64,000 nt of DNA from assembly GCF_000317695.1 (NCBI RefSeq), contig NC_019771.1, positions 2,918,001 through 2,982,000 of the forward strand. Direction: 5' to 3'. A program made the translations under genes and the position numbers. Every line of letters begins with the position of its first letter. Positions within the stretch are counted from its first letter, which is position 1. Below are positions 26,280 through 40,800 of the stretch, one piece after another. The stretch is from Anabaena cylindrica PCC 7122. Lineage in GTDB: Bacteria; Cyanobacteriota; Cyanobacteriia; Cyanobacteriales; Nostocaceae. A model generated the notes under the pieces. That model saw nothing but the letters and a program-made list of their open reading frames with translations. It was not told where the DNA came from and searched no databases.

Positions 26280-27170
26280 TTAAGGGTAGCAGTATGCTGT
26301 CACACCAATCCAATCACCTTCTTGAGCTTCACCTATCCAGCAGTAATTTGTACCTAAAAAAATATATTCTCTCAAATTTCTTAAATGTAGTCGTAGAATT
26401 TCATCAACCGACGGAAAGCTAGTACCGCAAAATCTTCGAGTAGCAATAATACCTATGGAATATAGCAATTTTTTAAAGAGCAAGTCTTTGGTCTCTGCAA
26501 CTTCGCAAAAATAGTAATTGAATATGTAAAAGGGATTAGGATGACCTGATTCCTGACCTTGTATAGAGGCAAGGTAATGAGAACGGGATGATTGATATAG
26601 TATTTCCATGAAACTTGGTATCTCTTGCAAAAACTTGTGTGTTGTTTCTCTAAATAAATTGTTGCTTTTTGGTAAAAACTCTTCATCGCTACTTGATAGA
26701 AAATCACAAGGATACTTGTTAGCTATACCAATCCAATACCCGTCCGTTGTTCTTCCTATATAGCACCCTCCAGCACGGCGATAGCTCCCTTCGGTATGAT
26801 TATAGTCATAATGAAGAAGAGTTTTATCAATCGTTATTTCATATATCTGTAAATCTGACAAATTAGATAATAAAGACTCGAAAAATTGTAGATAAATTTG
26901 ATATAATCCTGAAATACAAATTTCTTCATCTAATATAACAGTTTGATAATTTGATTCTGCTTTCACTAAATACTCACATCTTGTATATATCCCCTCCATC
27001 CAATCTACGTCTATTGGTAACAATTTAAACATATTTTCTAGACTTAATTCACCCTTGGCAGTTAACTCCCAAATACGAGTTCCCACTGAAGAGTCTCCTG
27101 CACATGAGTAGTTTAAATTTTCAGTAGCTATTTTGAGTTGAGCAATAATATTTGCGCTATTTACCTTCAT
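26280..27170 (-). CDS. NuiA-like protein with two related domains, 296 aa
   Basis: The N-terminus (MKVNSANIIAQLKIATENLN, then IWE near residue 33) and the segment FESLLSNLSDLQIYEITID ... CYIGRTTDGYWIGIANK (about 97-150) resemble nuclease A inhibitor NuiA of Anabaena, a small protein that blocks the nuclease NucA. The C-terminal end repeats the same pattern: VDEILRLHLRNLREYIFLGT then CWIGEAQEGDWIGVTAYCYP (about 253-296). This suggests two diverged copies of the fold. NuiA is about 135 residues, so 296 fits a duplication. The match is by eye and weak in the first domain's centre. No nuclease gene is adjacent; a GIY-YIG protein is 2.4 kb upstream on the same strand. Confidence 0.45.
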   Translation of the reverse strand: MKVNSANIIAQLKIATENLNYSCAGDSSVGTRIWELTAKGELSLENMFKLLPIDVDWMEGIYTRCEYLVKAESNYQTVILDEEICISGLYQIYLQFFESLLSNLSDLQIYEITIDKTLLHYDYNHTEGSYRRAGGCYIGRTTDGYWIGIANKYPCDFLSSSDEEFLPKSNNLFRETTHKFLQEIPSFMEILYQSSRSHYLASIQGQESGHPNPFYIFNYYFCEVAETKDLLFKKLLYSIGIIATRRFCGTSFPSVDEILRLHLRNLREYIFLGTNYCWIGEAQEGDWIGVTAYCYP

Positions 27171-27242
27171 TGTTATACTGTGAACGGGTAAAATCTGGAC
27201 TTATATCATAATTTTACCTGTTTGCAGTAAAATTTTGTCTGG

Positions 27243-27620
27243 CTACTTCAAGCTTTCGTCCTTCAGATAGCCTCCAATGCTTAGAGTTTGCCATGTACCA
27301 GAAAATATACTTTCTGCTGCGAGGGAAATGCGTTGCAAATCTTCTTTCAACAGCGGTGGCCAGTCAATACCCGCTTTGCGTCCTGTAGCAAATAACTGCA
27401 AGGCTCTAATACCTAATTTATATAAAGCATAAGCCAGTTCTTTATCTACATTAGTGGTTTCTTTCAAGGCTTCAAATACTACCTTCAAGGCTAACAAAAC
27501 TGAAGTTATTTGACCTGGTACTGGAGGTTTTCCTTGTTTGAGACGATTTAAGAAAGTATCTGGATTTTCGTCGTTTATTGTTTGGTCTATGAGTAATTTG
27601 CGGGCTATTTCGTAGTTCAT
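27243..27620 (-). CDS. Conserved cyanobacterial hypothetical protein, 125 aa
   Basis: The all-helical, soluble 125-residue protein starts MNYEIARKLLIDQTINDENP and has the conserved-looking block GKPPVPGQITSVLLALKVVFEAL (as two parts around residues 30-52) and GRKAGIDWPPLLKEDLQRISLAAESIFSG (about 81-109). I recall similar proteins across filamentous cyanobacteria without assigned function. It sits between the NuiA-like gene and the kinase on the same strand with gaps of 72 and 98 bases, so a shared transcript is possible. Confidence 0.65.
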   Translation of the reverse strand: MNYEIARKLLIDQTINDENPDTFLNRLKQGKPPVPGQITSVLLALKVVFEALKETTNVDKELAYALYKLGIRALQLFATGRKAGIDWPPLLKEDLQRISLAAESIFSGTWQTLSIGGYLKDESLK

Positions 27621-27718
27621 GCATCCAGCTTACCGTAGTTTCTCTAAATATTTGCTCTTGCTGACATTGGGGATAGAAGAAAAGACACTTATCAAAATTT
27701 AAATCTCACTGAAATTAT

Positions 27719-29209
27719 TCATTTTTTAAAGTATCTGATATTATAACTGTCTTGATATTTAGCAATATAATCTACATTGCTTTGCTCTAATTTTGATAAT
27801 AATTTAACCGGAAACTCCTTGGGTGAATATTGGGGATTATACCAAGGCTGTTGATCAAAGTAATCTTGTAAACCAGGAGTATCAAAACGGCGACCATGAA
27901 CAGCAAAAATTGTATTCCTCATTATATCTAGTTCAAAGCCATTTTTACCTTCTAAATCTGTATTTGTAACTTGTCTTTCTGAAAGCCAAGCATAATTATC
28001 AATATTTTTATTAGTGCTTTCTATTTTTAGCCTTTTGTCTATAACAGTGGTCGTAATTTCAGGAGTTGCAATAACTTGGGGTGTAGGATTTGGTGCAGTT
28101 TCTGAAGTTGGTAAAATACTGGGAGTATCCTGCACTTGGGGTGTTGTATTTGATCTCTTTGTGGAAACTGACACCTCCGTATCTGTGCCAGATTCGAGAG
28201 ATTTTGTTAACACCTGACCAATAATTACAGATGCACCGATTAACCCACCTGCAATTAAACTACCAATGAGGATACCATTCTGATTATTAGTTTTAGCAAC
28301 TAGTTGGGGGTGAGCGGGAATAGTTGGTGATATCGGTACTATAGGCGTGAGAATGGTTGGTGGTAGCGTAGCCGGAATAGGTTTGACTAGGCTTTGCAAA
28401 GCATCTAACATTGCTTTAGCTGTAGAATAGCGATCGCGTGGATGATAGGCGATCGCTTTATCAAGAATCTCTGCCATCATTGTACTAAGATGACCAGCAT
28501 ACTCTCGCCATACAATCTCACCTGTTTGAGAATCTGTCTCTAATTGTTGTGGTTGTCTACCAGTGAGCAAATAAATTGCTGTCAACCCTAAACTATACAA
28601 ATCACTTGAATAAACTGGTCTACCTGCTGCTTGTTCGCTGGGCATAAATCCCGGCGTACCAATTACAATTGAACTAGTAGGATTTCCCTGAGAATTCAAC
28701 ACCGTCCCCATTGATTCTCTCACGGCACCAAAGTCAATCAGCACAGGTTTACCATCACGATGACGCAAAATAATATTATCTGGTTTGATATCGCGGTGAA
28801 CAATATGTTGCGAGTGAATATAATCAAGAACGGGTAATAAATTTACTAATAATTCTTGAATACCGCTTTCAGTAAATAATCCTTGTTGTTGGATTTTTGC
28901 TGTTAAAGTATCCCCTTCAACCCACTCTTGTACCAAGTAAAATTGTCCCTCAGAGGAGAAGTAAGCATACAAGCCAGGAATTTGCTCAGTTGCACCACCA
29001 AGTGCTTCTAACATGACTGCTTCCCGTTGAAATCTCTCTTGTACCAGTTGGTAAATCTGGGGATTATTTTGTATTGGTCGTAGCTGTTTGACTACACAGC
29101 GACGCTTTGATGGTAAATAAGTATCTTCTGCTAGAAATGTTTCCCCAAACCCGCCAGCGCCAAGGACTTGGAGAACTTGATAGCGATCGTTTAGTAGTTG
29201 TAATGTCAT
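27719..29209 (-). CDS. Hanks-type Ser/Thr protein kinase with C-terminal YARHG-like domain
   Basis: The kinase domain (residues about 10-275) has the glycine loop LGAGGFGETF, Lys41 in CVVKQL, the catalytic loop VHRDIKPDNIIL (Asp140) and DFG (159-161), so it should be active. A Pro-rich linker leads to a single membrane helix (about 312-330, ILIGSLIAGGLIGASVIIG), another Ser/Thr-rich stretch, and a C-terminal domain with the YARHG-type motif RNTIFAVHGRRFDTPGLQDYF (about 432-452). That domain is thought to be extracytoplasmic and may sense wall or envelope signals. A paralogous kinase at 60802 shares the N-terminal half but not the tail. Confidence 0.9.
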   Translation of the reverse strand: MTLQLLNDRYQVLQVLGAGGFGETFLAEDTYLPSKRRCVVKQLRPIQNNPQIYQLVQERFQREAVMLEALGGATEQIPGLYAYFSSEGQFYLVQEWVEGDTLTAKIQQQGLFTESGIQELLVNLLPVLDYIHSQHIVHRDIKPDNIILRHRDGKPVLIDFGAVRESMGTVLNSQGNPTSSIVIGTPGFMPSEQAAGRPVYSSDLYSLGLTAIYLLTGRQPQQLETDSQTGEIVWREYAGHLSTMMAEILDKAIAYHPRDRYSTAKAMLDALQSLVKPIPATLPPTILTPIVPISPTIPAHPQLVAKTNNQNGILIGSLIAGGLIGASVIIGQVLTKSLESGTDTEVSVSTKRSNTTPQVQDTPSILPTSETAPNPTPQVIATPEITTTVIDKRLKIESTNKNIDNYAWLSERQVTNTDLEGKNGFELDIMRNTIFAVHGRRFDTPGLQDYFDQQPWYNPQYSPKEFPVKLLSKLEQSNVDYIAKYQDSYNIRYFKK

Positions 29210-29539
29210 AACAGGTTACAAGCAACTGACTTGGAAAAGTGTTGAGTGCTGGATGATGGCTAATTATTTTCCCAGGATATAGCAATCTTCTCCAAGAACT
29301 TAATGCAACTCTACCAAAAGAACGATGCCTATGCCCACCTAAATTAATTTATTACCTGACTTGTGCTTGTAACCCAAATTGGAATTTATTCTTAGAGGAT
29401 GAATGGACAAGTCTAGCGTCGTATCCATATCCTCCCTAAGCCGCTTAAAAAAAAGGGGGAATAACCTTTTCAAAGTCCTTCTTTGTAAGGAGGATTTACA
29501 GGTGTCAAATACCACAGGAAAAAGTTTTCAAACATCCTC
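29210..29539. other. Intergenic region with a dispersed repeat
   Basis: No gene. At about 29429-29515 the sequence CATATCCTCCCTAAGCCGCT followed by an A/G-rich run and GTAAGGAGGATTTACAGG looks like the fold-back GGGGGATTTA repeats common in Nostocales. The kinase promoter should lie near 29220-29300. Confidence 0.45.
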
Positions 29540-30085
29540 TTATTTTAAATCCAGTAATCCATCTTCTTTTAATTTAGGATTAAAGCGAATTTGAGTTTGT
29601 AACCCTCGTGCTAATAATACTGCTAAAATTTCTTCTTCGACTCGCCGCGCTACATTTTTAATAAGTTTCATTTTTACTAAATCATCAATTAATGGATTTT
29701 GATATTTAGCCTTTTCTTCATCTGTCATGAGTGCCTTAGCATCAATAGGATTAGTCCATTTTTGCTTATTTTCCAAATTACCTAAATCAAGACTGCCATT
29801 TTCAGTTATCCAAGCATTTTCAATATTTTCTAAAATCGTGCGGTTAGGTCGTTCAATAGTTTGTGCTTTCACCCAATAACATTGTTCAGGTTGACGAACT
29901 AAATGCTGTTTAAGACTGAGATAAATATCGCGGGAATAACCCACAAATTGGAGAATTTTTTCTTGATTAAAAATAGCATAAACTCCTATTTTACCTTGAA
30001 ATTGTTCTGGGAATTCACCATTATCATCAATGTAAGCAATATATTCTAGATTAGCTAAAGAAGGAATATTAGTTTCAGTAGTCAT
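29540..30085 (-). CDS. GIY-YIG nuclease-family protein
   Basis: In this 181-residue protein, GKIGVYAIFNQEKILQFVGYSRDIYLSLKQH (residues about 31-61) is a GIY-YIG domain: G-V-Y for GIY, F-V-G for YIG and the Arg in SRDI. A glutamate that could serve as the metal ligand is in ILENIENAWITENG. The helical C-terminal part (about 110-181, LIDDLVKMKLIKNVARRVEEE) is an extra domain. Similar proteins are found in many cyanobacteria and are of unknown role. No restriction or mobile gene is adjacent, so it may have been recruited for another function. Confidence 0.75.
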   Translation of the reverse strand: MTTETNIPSLANLEYIAYIDDNGEFPEQFQGKIGVYAIFNQEKILQFVGYSRDIYLSLKQHLVRQPEQCYWVKAQTIERPNRTILENIENAWITENGSLDLGNLENKQKWTNPIDAKALMTDEEKAKYQNPLIDDLVKMKLIKNVARRVEEEILAVLLARGLQTQIRFNPKLKEDGLLDLK

Positions 30086-30166
30086 GATAGAACTTTATAA
30101 ATTAATAATTTACTATTTGCTCGGATAGTTTGTAATGGCAGCAAAACATATTTTCTTCACTACTGC

Positions 30167-30490
30167 TTAAAGCTTTTTCCTGTAAATTGCACAAAGGCGA
30201 CTAGGTCTGAAAATTTTAGCATTAAACATGAAATTTGGCGGTACGTTAATGATGGTGTAATCTTCAGATTTATGATATTGTTCAAATTCTGCTGGCATCC
30301 CTTTGGGAGTCGCTGGACTGTAGGGAACTGGTTGAAAAAGCATTTCGGTAAATTCAATTTTTTCACATTGCCAATTTTGACAAATTTGGCTTAAAAATGA
30401 TTCACTCGTCAATAATTTAAACAGAGTTTCTTGAGCTTCTGGTGCGAGTGTAAAACTACTATCAAAATTCTGAACAATTTTTAAAGACAT
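30167..30490 (-). CDS. Small hypothetical protein, 107 aa
   Basis: This 107-residue protein begins MSLKIVQNFDSSFTLAPEAQ, then has ETLFKLLTSESFLSQICQNW (probable helix) and EKIEFTEMLFQPVPYSPATP. The first part resembles short leader-containing peptides, such as those of the NHLP or Nif11 type, only vaguely. I do not assign a family. It shares the strand of the GIY-YIG gene downstream (81-base gap). The C-terminal FRPSRLCAIYRKKL is basic. A real gene is likely from length and composition, but function is unknown. Confidence 0.5.
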   Translation of the reverse strand: MSLKIVQNFDSSFTLAPEAQETLFKLLTSESFLSQICQNWQCEKIEFTEMLFQPVPYSPATPKGMPAEFEQYHKSEDYTIINVPPNFMFNAKIFRPSRLCAIYRKKL

Positions 30491-30880
30491 TTTGGTTACA
30501 AATTGTGATTGACAAATGAGTAATGATTGAGGATAGCAAGATTTTGCAGATTGAGAGGCATTTTTACCGCTACTTGAAAAAGGTTGGTAACACCTACAAC
30601 AAGGTTAAGTATACATTGTGGATGACTTTTGTGTGAACCTGTGAACTGCACACTTTAAATTAGCCTATGGGATTTTGGGGCTTATGTCAGCCATCGGAAG
30701 ACGATATTAAAATTAAGAATTTTGAAGTTTGACAGACTTTTAAGAAGAAAAACAGCGAAAACACCTACTAGTTCTAGAATAAACAGGAAATGTACTTTAT
30801 AACTAGTTCTACAGTATCTAGTGTTTGTCCTGAGTTGATGGTAATTTTTTCACTAGTTCTAAATCTTAATTCCGTTAATT
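30491..30880. other. Intergenic region with three ACTAGTTCTA direct repeats
   Basis: AT-rich and non-coding. Perfect copies of the 10-mer ACTAGTTCTA start at 30767, 30802 and 30852, all in the same orientation and all within 120 bases of the start of the secreted protein gene at 30881. They may be operator sites. No obvious Shine-Dalgarno precedes the ATG. Confidence 0.6.
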
Positions 30881-31261
30881 ATGAAATTATATCTTTTAAC
30901 TTTAGCCGTTTCTATTAGTGCAGTAGCTATCACTCCTAGTGCTTATGCTAACCCAAAACAAACTTCTGATATTACAGGTAAACGTGATCAGTCAGCTAAT
31001 TTGGTAACGGAAGCAGCCACAATTACTAGTAAATGGAATAATATTGTGAGCGATCAGACTCATAATACTGATGGCAGCTTGAGAGTAAGCGACCCAGAAT
31101 GCAAAAAAATGAACCCACTGGAGTATATCAACAATCCAGAGACTTTCTTTCAACCATGCTCCGCAACAAATAACGCAAATCGTCAAAGTTATGAGCCAAT
31201 CGAGTATTTAAAGGTTCCCAAGCTTGATTCTGGTTTAAGTGTTACCGTTACTAACTTTTGA
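30881..31261 (+). CDS. Small secreted protein of unknown function, 126 aa
   Basis: A clear signal peptide (MKLYLLTLAVSISAVAITPS, cleavage at AYA|NP near residue 23) leads a ~100-residue mature protein, Asn/Ser/Thr-rich, with two cysteines (DPECKK and QPCSAT) that could form a disulfide. I do not recognise a family. Three direct repeats sit in its upstream region, so expression may be controlled. It converges with rpoC2, separated by a terminator. Confidence 0.6.
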   Translation: MKLYLLTLAVSISAVAITPSAYANPKQTSDITGKRDQSANLVTEAATITSKWNNIVSDQTHNTDGSLRVSDPECKKMNPLEYINNPETFFQPCSATNNANRQSYEPIEYLKVPKLDSGLSVTVTNF

Positions 31262-31288
31262 TTAGATCCTTATAATTAAAAATCATGC

Positions 31289-31317
31289 AAAAAGGCAAAA
31301 GAAATTAATCTTTTGCC
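31289..31317 (-). terminator. Rho-independent terminator for rpoC2
   Basis: On the minus strand GGCAAAAGA pairs with TCTTTTGCC (9 bp, 6-base loop) and is followed by TTTTT. It is about 65 bases after the rpoC2 stop and also lies after the convergent secreted-protein gene. Confidence 0.8.
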
Positions 31318-31380
31318 CTTTCCAACTATTACCTTTTACTTTTGGTACGCTACGAACGTTACTAACGTAAGTAAACAGTT

Positions 31381-35541
<4,161 letters not shown>

Positions 35542-35580
35542 TAGTCTCTCCATTTTGGATTTTGGACTTCGGCAAGTTCA

Positions 35581-35703
35581 GGAGGTAGGGGGCAGAGGGG
35601 CAGGGGGGCAGGGGGCAGGGGGCAGAGGGGCAGGGGAGCAGAGGGGCAGGGGAGCAGAGGGGCAGGGGAGCAGAGGGGCAGGGGAGCAGAGGGGCAGAGG
35701 AGC
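35581..35703. repeat. GC-rich tandem array (16-bp unit) in the rpoC1-rpoC2 spacer
   Basis: The unit GGGGCAGGGGAGCAGA is repeated about four times (roughly 35627-35692), flanked by degenerate GGGGCAGGGGG copies. It is purine-rich on the plus strand and so pyrimidine-rich in the rpo transcript. Confidence 0.85.
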
Positions 35704-35713
35704 AGAATAACTA

Positions 35714-35778
<65 letters not shown>

Positions 35779-35785
35779 TCTTTAA

Positions 35786-37663
35786 TTAGCTTGCTAAAGC
35801 TTCCTGAATTGCGTTGTTATAAATCACCCGACCAGCGGTGGTGTAGATATACTGAGAAAGTAAATTTCCTTCGGCATCTTGGCGGACACGACGGTATTTA
35901 TACAGCAATGTCCGAGTCCCATCTTCGTTGACTACGATTTCTAATGGCTCGGTGTCTGGAACGCTTGTTTCCATTTCTCCGTCAAACCGCACATAAATAT
36001 AGGAATGCAGGTCAACCTGATCTTGCTGATAAGCCATAATCACATCATCGAGGGAGGCAAAAAATCCACCAGCCCCTTTGGTTGCATTAGGATTTTCTGC
36101 TGTTAGGTAATACGCCCCTAATACCATGTCTTGGCTAGGGGTAACAATTGGTTTACCTGTTGCTGGTGAAAGAATGTTGTTAGAAGCCAACATCAACAGC
36201 CGTGCTTCTGCTTGACTTTCTAAGGATAGAGGTACGTGTACCGCCATTTGGTCGCCGTCAAAGTCAGCGTTAAAAGCCGGACATACCAGAGGATGGAGTT
36301 GAATTGCCCTACCTTCTACTAAAATAGGTTCAAAAGCCTGAATCCCCAAGCGGTGCAATGTGGGAGCGCGGTTTAACATCACCGGATGCCCTTCAATCAC
36401 TTCTTCCAACACATCCCACACACTGGGGTCATTGCGAGAAATCAGCTTTTTCGCTGCCTTGATGTTATTCACCATACCGGAACGAATCAAGCGGTTAATC
36501 ACAAAAGGTTGAAACAACTCAATTGCCATTTCTCTAGGCAAACCGCACTGGTGAATTTTCAGCTTTGGCCCCACCACAATTACCGAACGTCCTGAATAGT
36601 CAACCCGTTTACCTAACAGGTTTTGACGGAAGCGTCCTTGCTTACCTTCAATAATGTCTGACAAAGACTTGAGCGGGCGGTTATTAGCCCCTACCACAGT
36701 CCGTCCTCGGCGACCATTATCAATCAAAGCATCCACTGCTTCTTGCAGCATCCGTTTTTCGTTACGGACAATAATTTCTGGTGCTAATATTTCTTGGAGT
36801 CTGGCTAAACGGTTATTGCGATTAATGACCCGACGGTATAAATCGTTTAAATCGCTGGTAGCAAATCTACCCCCATCTAGCTGTACCATAGGGCGCAAAT
36901 CTGGAGGAATGACCGGAATCACAGCCATCACCATCCATTCTGGTTTAGAACCAGTGGCAATAAAGTTATCAATCACCCGCAGCCGTTTAATCAGCTTGGC
37001 TCGTTTTTGTCCCTTAGCGTTGCCGATTTCTTCCCGGAGATTTTCCGCTTCTTGCTCTAAATTAATATCTGCGAGCAACCGTAGGAGCGCCTCTGCCCCA
37101 ATACCTACCTCTACCCCCACCAGTTGGGAATCTTCGCTATAGATAGCGTCTTCAATTTCTAGCCACTGGTCTTCACTCAACAGTTGTTTGTAGGTGAGGG
37201 TGTCGGCATTACCAGGAGCTAAAACAACATAAGAGTTGAAATAAACAATTTGTTCTACATCCCGCAGCGGCATATCTAACAAAATAGCAATATAGCTGGG
37301 GATGCCCTTAAGATACCAAACGTGGGCAACAGGGGCAGCTAACTTAATAAAGCCCATGCGGTGTCGTCGCACCCGTGACTCTGTTACCTCCACACCGCAG
37401 CGTTCGCAGACAATGCCTCTATGACGCACTCTTTTATATTTGCCACAATGGCATTCCCAGTCCTTAGCTGGGCCAAAAATGCGTTCGCAAAATAAACCAT
37501 CCATCTCAGGCTTCAGAGTCCGGTAGTTGATAGTCTCCGGCTTGGTGACTTCACCAACTACCTGGCCATTAGGCAAAGTCCGCTCTCCCCACTGACGAAT
37601 ACGTTCAGGAGAAGCGAGTCCGATTTTTACGTAGTCAAACTGATTAGTCTGGGCAGGTCTCAT
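35786..37663 (-). CDS. rpoC1: RNA polymerase gamma subunit (beta' N-terminal part)
   Basis: The 625-residue product starts MRPAQTNQFDYVKIGLASPE. The zinc-binding cysteines are in CHCGKYKRVRHRGIVCERCG (about residues 70-89), and the active-site motif NADFDGDQMAVH is near residue 465 with its three magnesium-binding Asp. Length and order match other cyanobacteria. The ATG at 37663 is preceded, only four bases away, by a five-unit AATTCGT array instead of a ribosome site. It lies between rpoB and rpoC2 on the minus strand. Confidence 0.97.
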   Translation of the reverse strand: MRPAQTNQFDYVKIGLASPERIRQWGERTLPNGQVVGEVTKPETINYRTLKPEMDGLFCERIFGPAKDWECHCGKYKRVRHRGIVCERCGVEVTESRVRRHRMGFIKLAAPVAHVWYLKGIPSYIAILLDMPLRDVEQIVYFNSYVVLAPGNADTLTYKQLLSEDQWLEIEDAIYSEDSQLVGVEVGIGAEALLRLLADINLEQEAENLREEIGNAKGQKRAKLIKRLRVIDNFIATGSKPEWMVMAVIPVIPPDLRPMVQLDGGRFATSDLNDLYRRVINRNNRLARLQEILAPEIIVRNEKRMLQEAVDALIDNGRRGRTVVGANNRPLKSLSDIIEGKQGRFRQNLLGKRVDYSGRSVIVVGPKLKIHQCGLPREMAIELFQPFVINRLIRSGMVNNIKAAKKLISRNDPSVWDVLEEVIEGHPVMLNRAPTLHRLGIQAFEPILVEGRAIQLHPLVCPAFNADFDGDQMAVHVPLSLESQAEARLLMLASNNILSPATGKPIVTPSQDMVLGAYYLTAENPNATKGAGGFFASLDDVIMAYQQDQVDLHSYIYVRFDGEMETSVPDTEPLEIVVNEDGTRTLLYKYRRVRQDAEGNLLSQYIYTTAGRVIYNNAIQEALAS

Positions 37664-37667
37664 AATT

Positions 37668-37702
37668 AATTCGTAATTCGTAATTCGTAATTCGTAATTC
37701 GT
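37668..37702. repeat. Five-unit AATTCGT array next to the rpoC1 start
   Basis: Five perfect heptamers end four bases from the rpoC1 ATG. A second, looser ATTACGA group lies at about 37858-37890 at the rpoB end of the same 228-base spacer; the two groups are related in reverse complement and could pair. Confidence 0.85.
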
Positions 37703-37891
37703 AATTAAGTACCTCGACAGAATTAATTACATATTGGTGATTTACCAATTCTTTGCCAGTCAGGGATTTCAGCCCAAATTTTTGTGTAATTAATTTTGTT
37801 TGATTACTTAACAATTAGTAATTTGTAGTTTGTAATTCGCAATTCGTAACTTTCATTCAATTACGAATTACGAATTATCAATTACTAATTA

Positions 37892-40800
37892 CTATTCTTC
37901 TTCCAACGACTCACGAGAAAGGGACTCATAGGTGGGTCGTGGTGGCGTGCGACGGGTGGCTTGGTCTGCCATTAAATCGACTTCTACATCTAAGGAGCTG
38001 CCGTCTGCTTGGGTTTCTACTTTGTGGACAGCAATATCTAATCCCAAAGATTGCAACTCGCGCATCAATACCTTAAAGGATTCTGGAGTTCCCGGACGAG
38101 GAATGGCTTTGCCTTTAACGATCGCATTCAGGGCTTCATTTCTACCTTGCATATCGTCGGATTTGACTGTTAACAATTCCTGCAAGGTGTAAGCAGCCCC
38201 AAATGCCTCCAGCGCCCACACTTCCATTTCTCCGAATCTTTGACCACCTTGTTGAGCTTTACCACCCAGAGGTTGCTGAGTCACCAAAGAATAAGGTCCA
38301 GTCGAACGGGCGTGAATTTTGTCATCGACTAAATGCACCAGTTTCAACATATAAGCCACACCAATGGTAATTGGGCGGTCAAAGGGTTCCCCTGTGCGTC
38401 CGTCATAGACCATAATTTTGCCAGGATCATCGGGGTTATAGACCCAGTTTTTCCCGGTTTCGTCTCTGGCTTCTTGGAGTTTGCCATGAACAATGCGGCG
38501 GGAAGATTCTTCGCCATACATTTCGTCAAAGGGAGTAATTTTGAATCTCACTCCTAAGTTTTGACCTGCCCAACCTAACAAACACTCAAACACCTGACCG
38601 ACATTCATCCGGCTGGGTACACCCAAGGGGTTGAGAACGATATCGACTGGAGATCCATCAGGTAAATAGGGCATATCTTCAGCTGGCAAAATCCGGGAAA
38701 TAATCCCTTTGTTGCCGTGTCTACCTGCCATTTTGTCGCCGACTTGGATTTTGCGTTTTTGGGCTACATACACCCGCACCACCATGTTTGCCCCTGGTGG
38801 CAGTTCGTCACCTTGTTCTCTGGTGAACAGCCGCACATCAACCACGCGCCCTTTTTCACCGTTGGGAACTCTCAGGGAGTTATCGCGCACATCTCGCGCT
38901 TTTTCCCCGAAAATCGCCCGCAGCAGTTTTTCTTCTGGGGGTTGGTCAGATTCTCCCTTGGGCGTAACTTTACCCACCAATATATCCCCAGCTTCTACCC
39001 AAGCCCCAATGCGGATAATGCCCTGTTCATCTAGTTGTCTGAGGGCATCTTCCCCCACGTTGGGAATTTCTCTGGTGATTTCTTCTGGTCCGAGTTTGGT
39101 TTGTCTGGCTTCAATTTCATATTTTTCAATGTGAATTGAGGTGTAGACATCATCCTGTACCAACCGCTCAGAAATCAAAATCGCGTCTTCATAGTTGTAG
39201 CCTTCCCAAGGCATATAAGCGACGACGATGTTTTGTCCTAGTGCTAACTCTCCCCCTTCGGTGGAAGAACCATCTGCTAACACTTGTCCAGCTACAACTT
39301 TTTCCCCAATGCGGACTAGGGGCTTTTGGTTGAGACAGGTATCTTGGTTAGAGCGTTGATATTTGGAAAGATAATATGTAACTTCTGGGGGTTTGCCCGT
39401 TGGCGACTCTTTGAGAGAAGCTGGTAACTGGGTTAGGTTTTTGTCTGTTGTTTGTTCTCTGACTCTGACGCGAATTTCTGCCGCATCTACATACACAACA
39501 TCCCCATCAGTCCGAGAAACAATCACCATCCCGGAGTCTCTAGCGCCTTGAGCTTCTAAGCCTGTGCCAACTAGGGGACGTTCTGGCTTGAGGAGGGGGA
39601 CTGCTTGGCGTTGCATATTGGAACCCATCAGCGCCCGGTTCGCGTCGTCATGTTCCAAGAAGGGAATCATGCTTGTAGCTACAGAGACAATCTGCACTGG
39701 TGATACTGCTACATAGTCCACTTGTTCCGGTGTGGTGGTTGCCCAGTCTTGGCGATAGCGGACTGGAACTTGTGGTCCTTTGATGTAGCCATTTTCGTCT
39801 ACGGGAATGTCACCGGTTGCCGTCCGCAAATCGTCTTCTTCATCGGCGGTCATGTACACTGGTTGGACATCAAACCGCACTTTGCCATTTTCTACTGGTC
39901 TAAAGGGGGTTTCTAAAAAGCCGTATAAGTTAACACGGGCATGGGTAGCTAAAGAGCCAATTAACCCAGCGTTGGGGCCTTCTGGGGTTTCGATGGGGCA
40001 GATCCGTCCGTAGTGGCTGGGGTGGATATCTCGCACGGCGAATCCTGCCCGTTCTCTTGTCAGACCACCTGGACCTAAGGCGCTCAGACGGCGTTTATGG
40101 GTCAGTTCGGCCAGGGGATTGGTTTGATCCATGAACTGACTAAGTTGGCTGGAACCAAAGAATTCTTTGATTGCTGCTACTAGTGGTTTGGGGTTAACCA
40201 AGGATGCTGGTGTCAAAACTTCGGCATCGGATACGGTCATCCGTTCCCGAATGATTCGCTCTAGGCGATTTAATCCGACTCTGACTTGGTTTTGCAGTAA
40301 TTCACCCACACTTCTAACTCGGCGATTTCCGAGGTGGTCGATGTCATCAATGCTGCCGATATCATATTCTAGATTGATGAGGTAATCTACTGCGGCGAGG
40401 ATGTCTCCTGGAGTGAGGACACGCATGGTGTCGGGGACTGAGAGGCGTAATTTTTTGTTGAGTTTATAACGTCCTACACGACCCAAATCATAACGTTTGG
40501 GGTCGAAGAAGCGGGAGTCTAAAAGTTGTTGTCCGCCTAAAACTGTGGGTGGTTCACCTGGACGTAGTTTGCGGTATAACTCCATTAGGGCTTCTTCTTC
40601 GGAAAATTGCCCTTCTTTTTCGATAGTTTTTTGGAAGTACTCTGGGTGGCGTAGGGCATCAAAGATTTCGTTGTCTGATAATCCTAATGCTTTGAGAAGT
40701 ACCTGGGCTGACAGTTTGCGGGTCTTGTCGATGCGTACCCACACTAAGTCGTTACGGTCTGTTTCAAATTTTAGCCATGCCCCCCGGTTAGGGATTAAGC

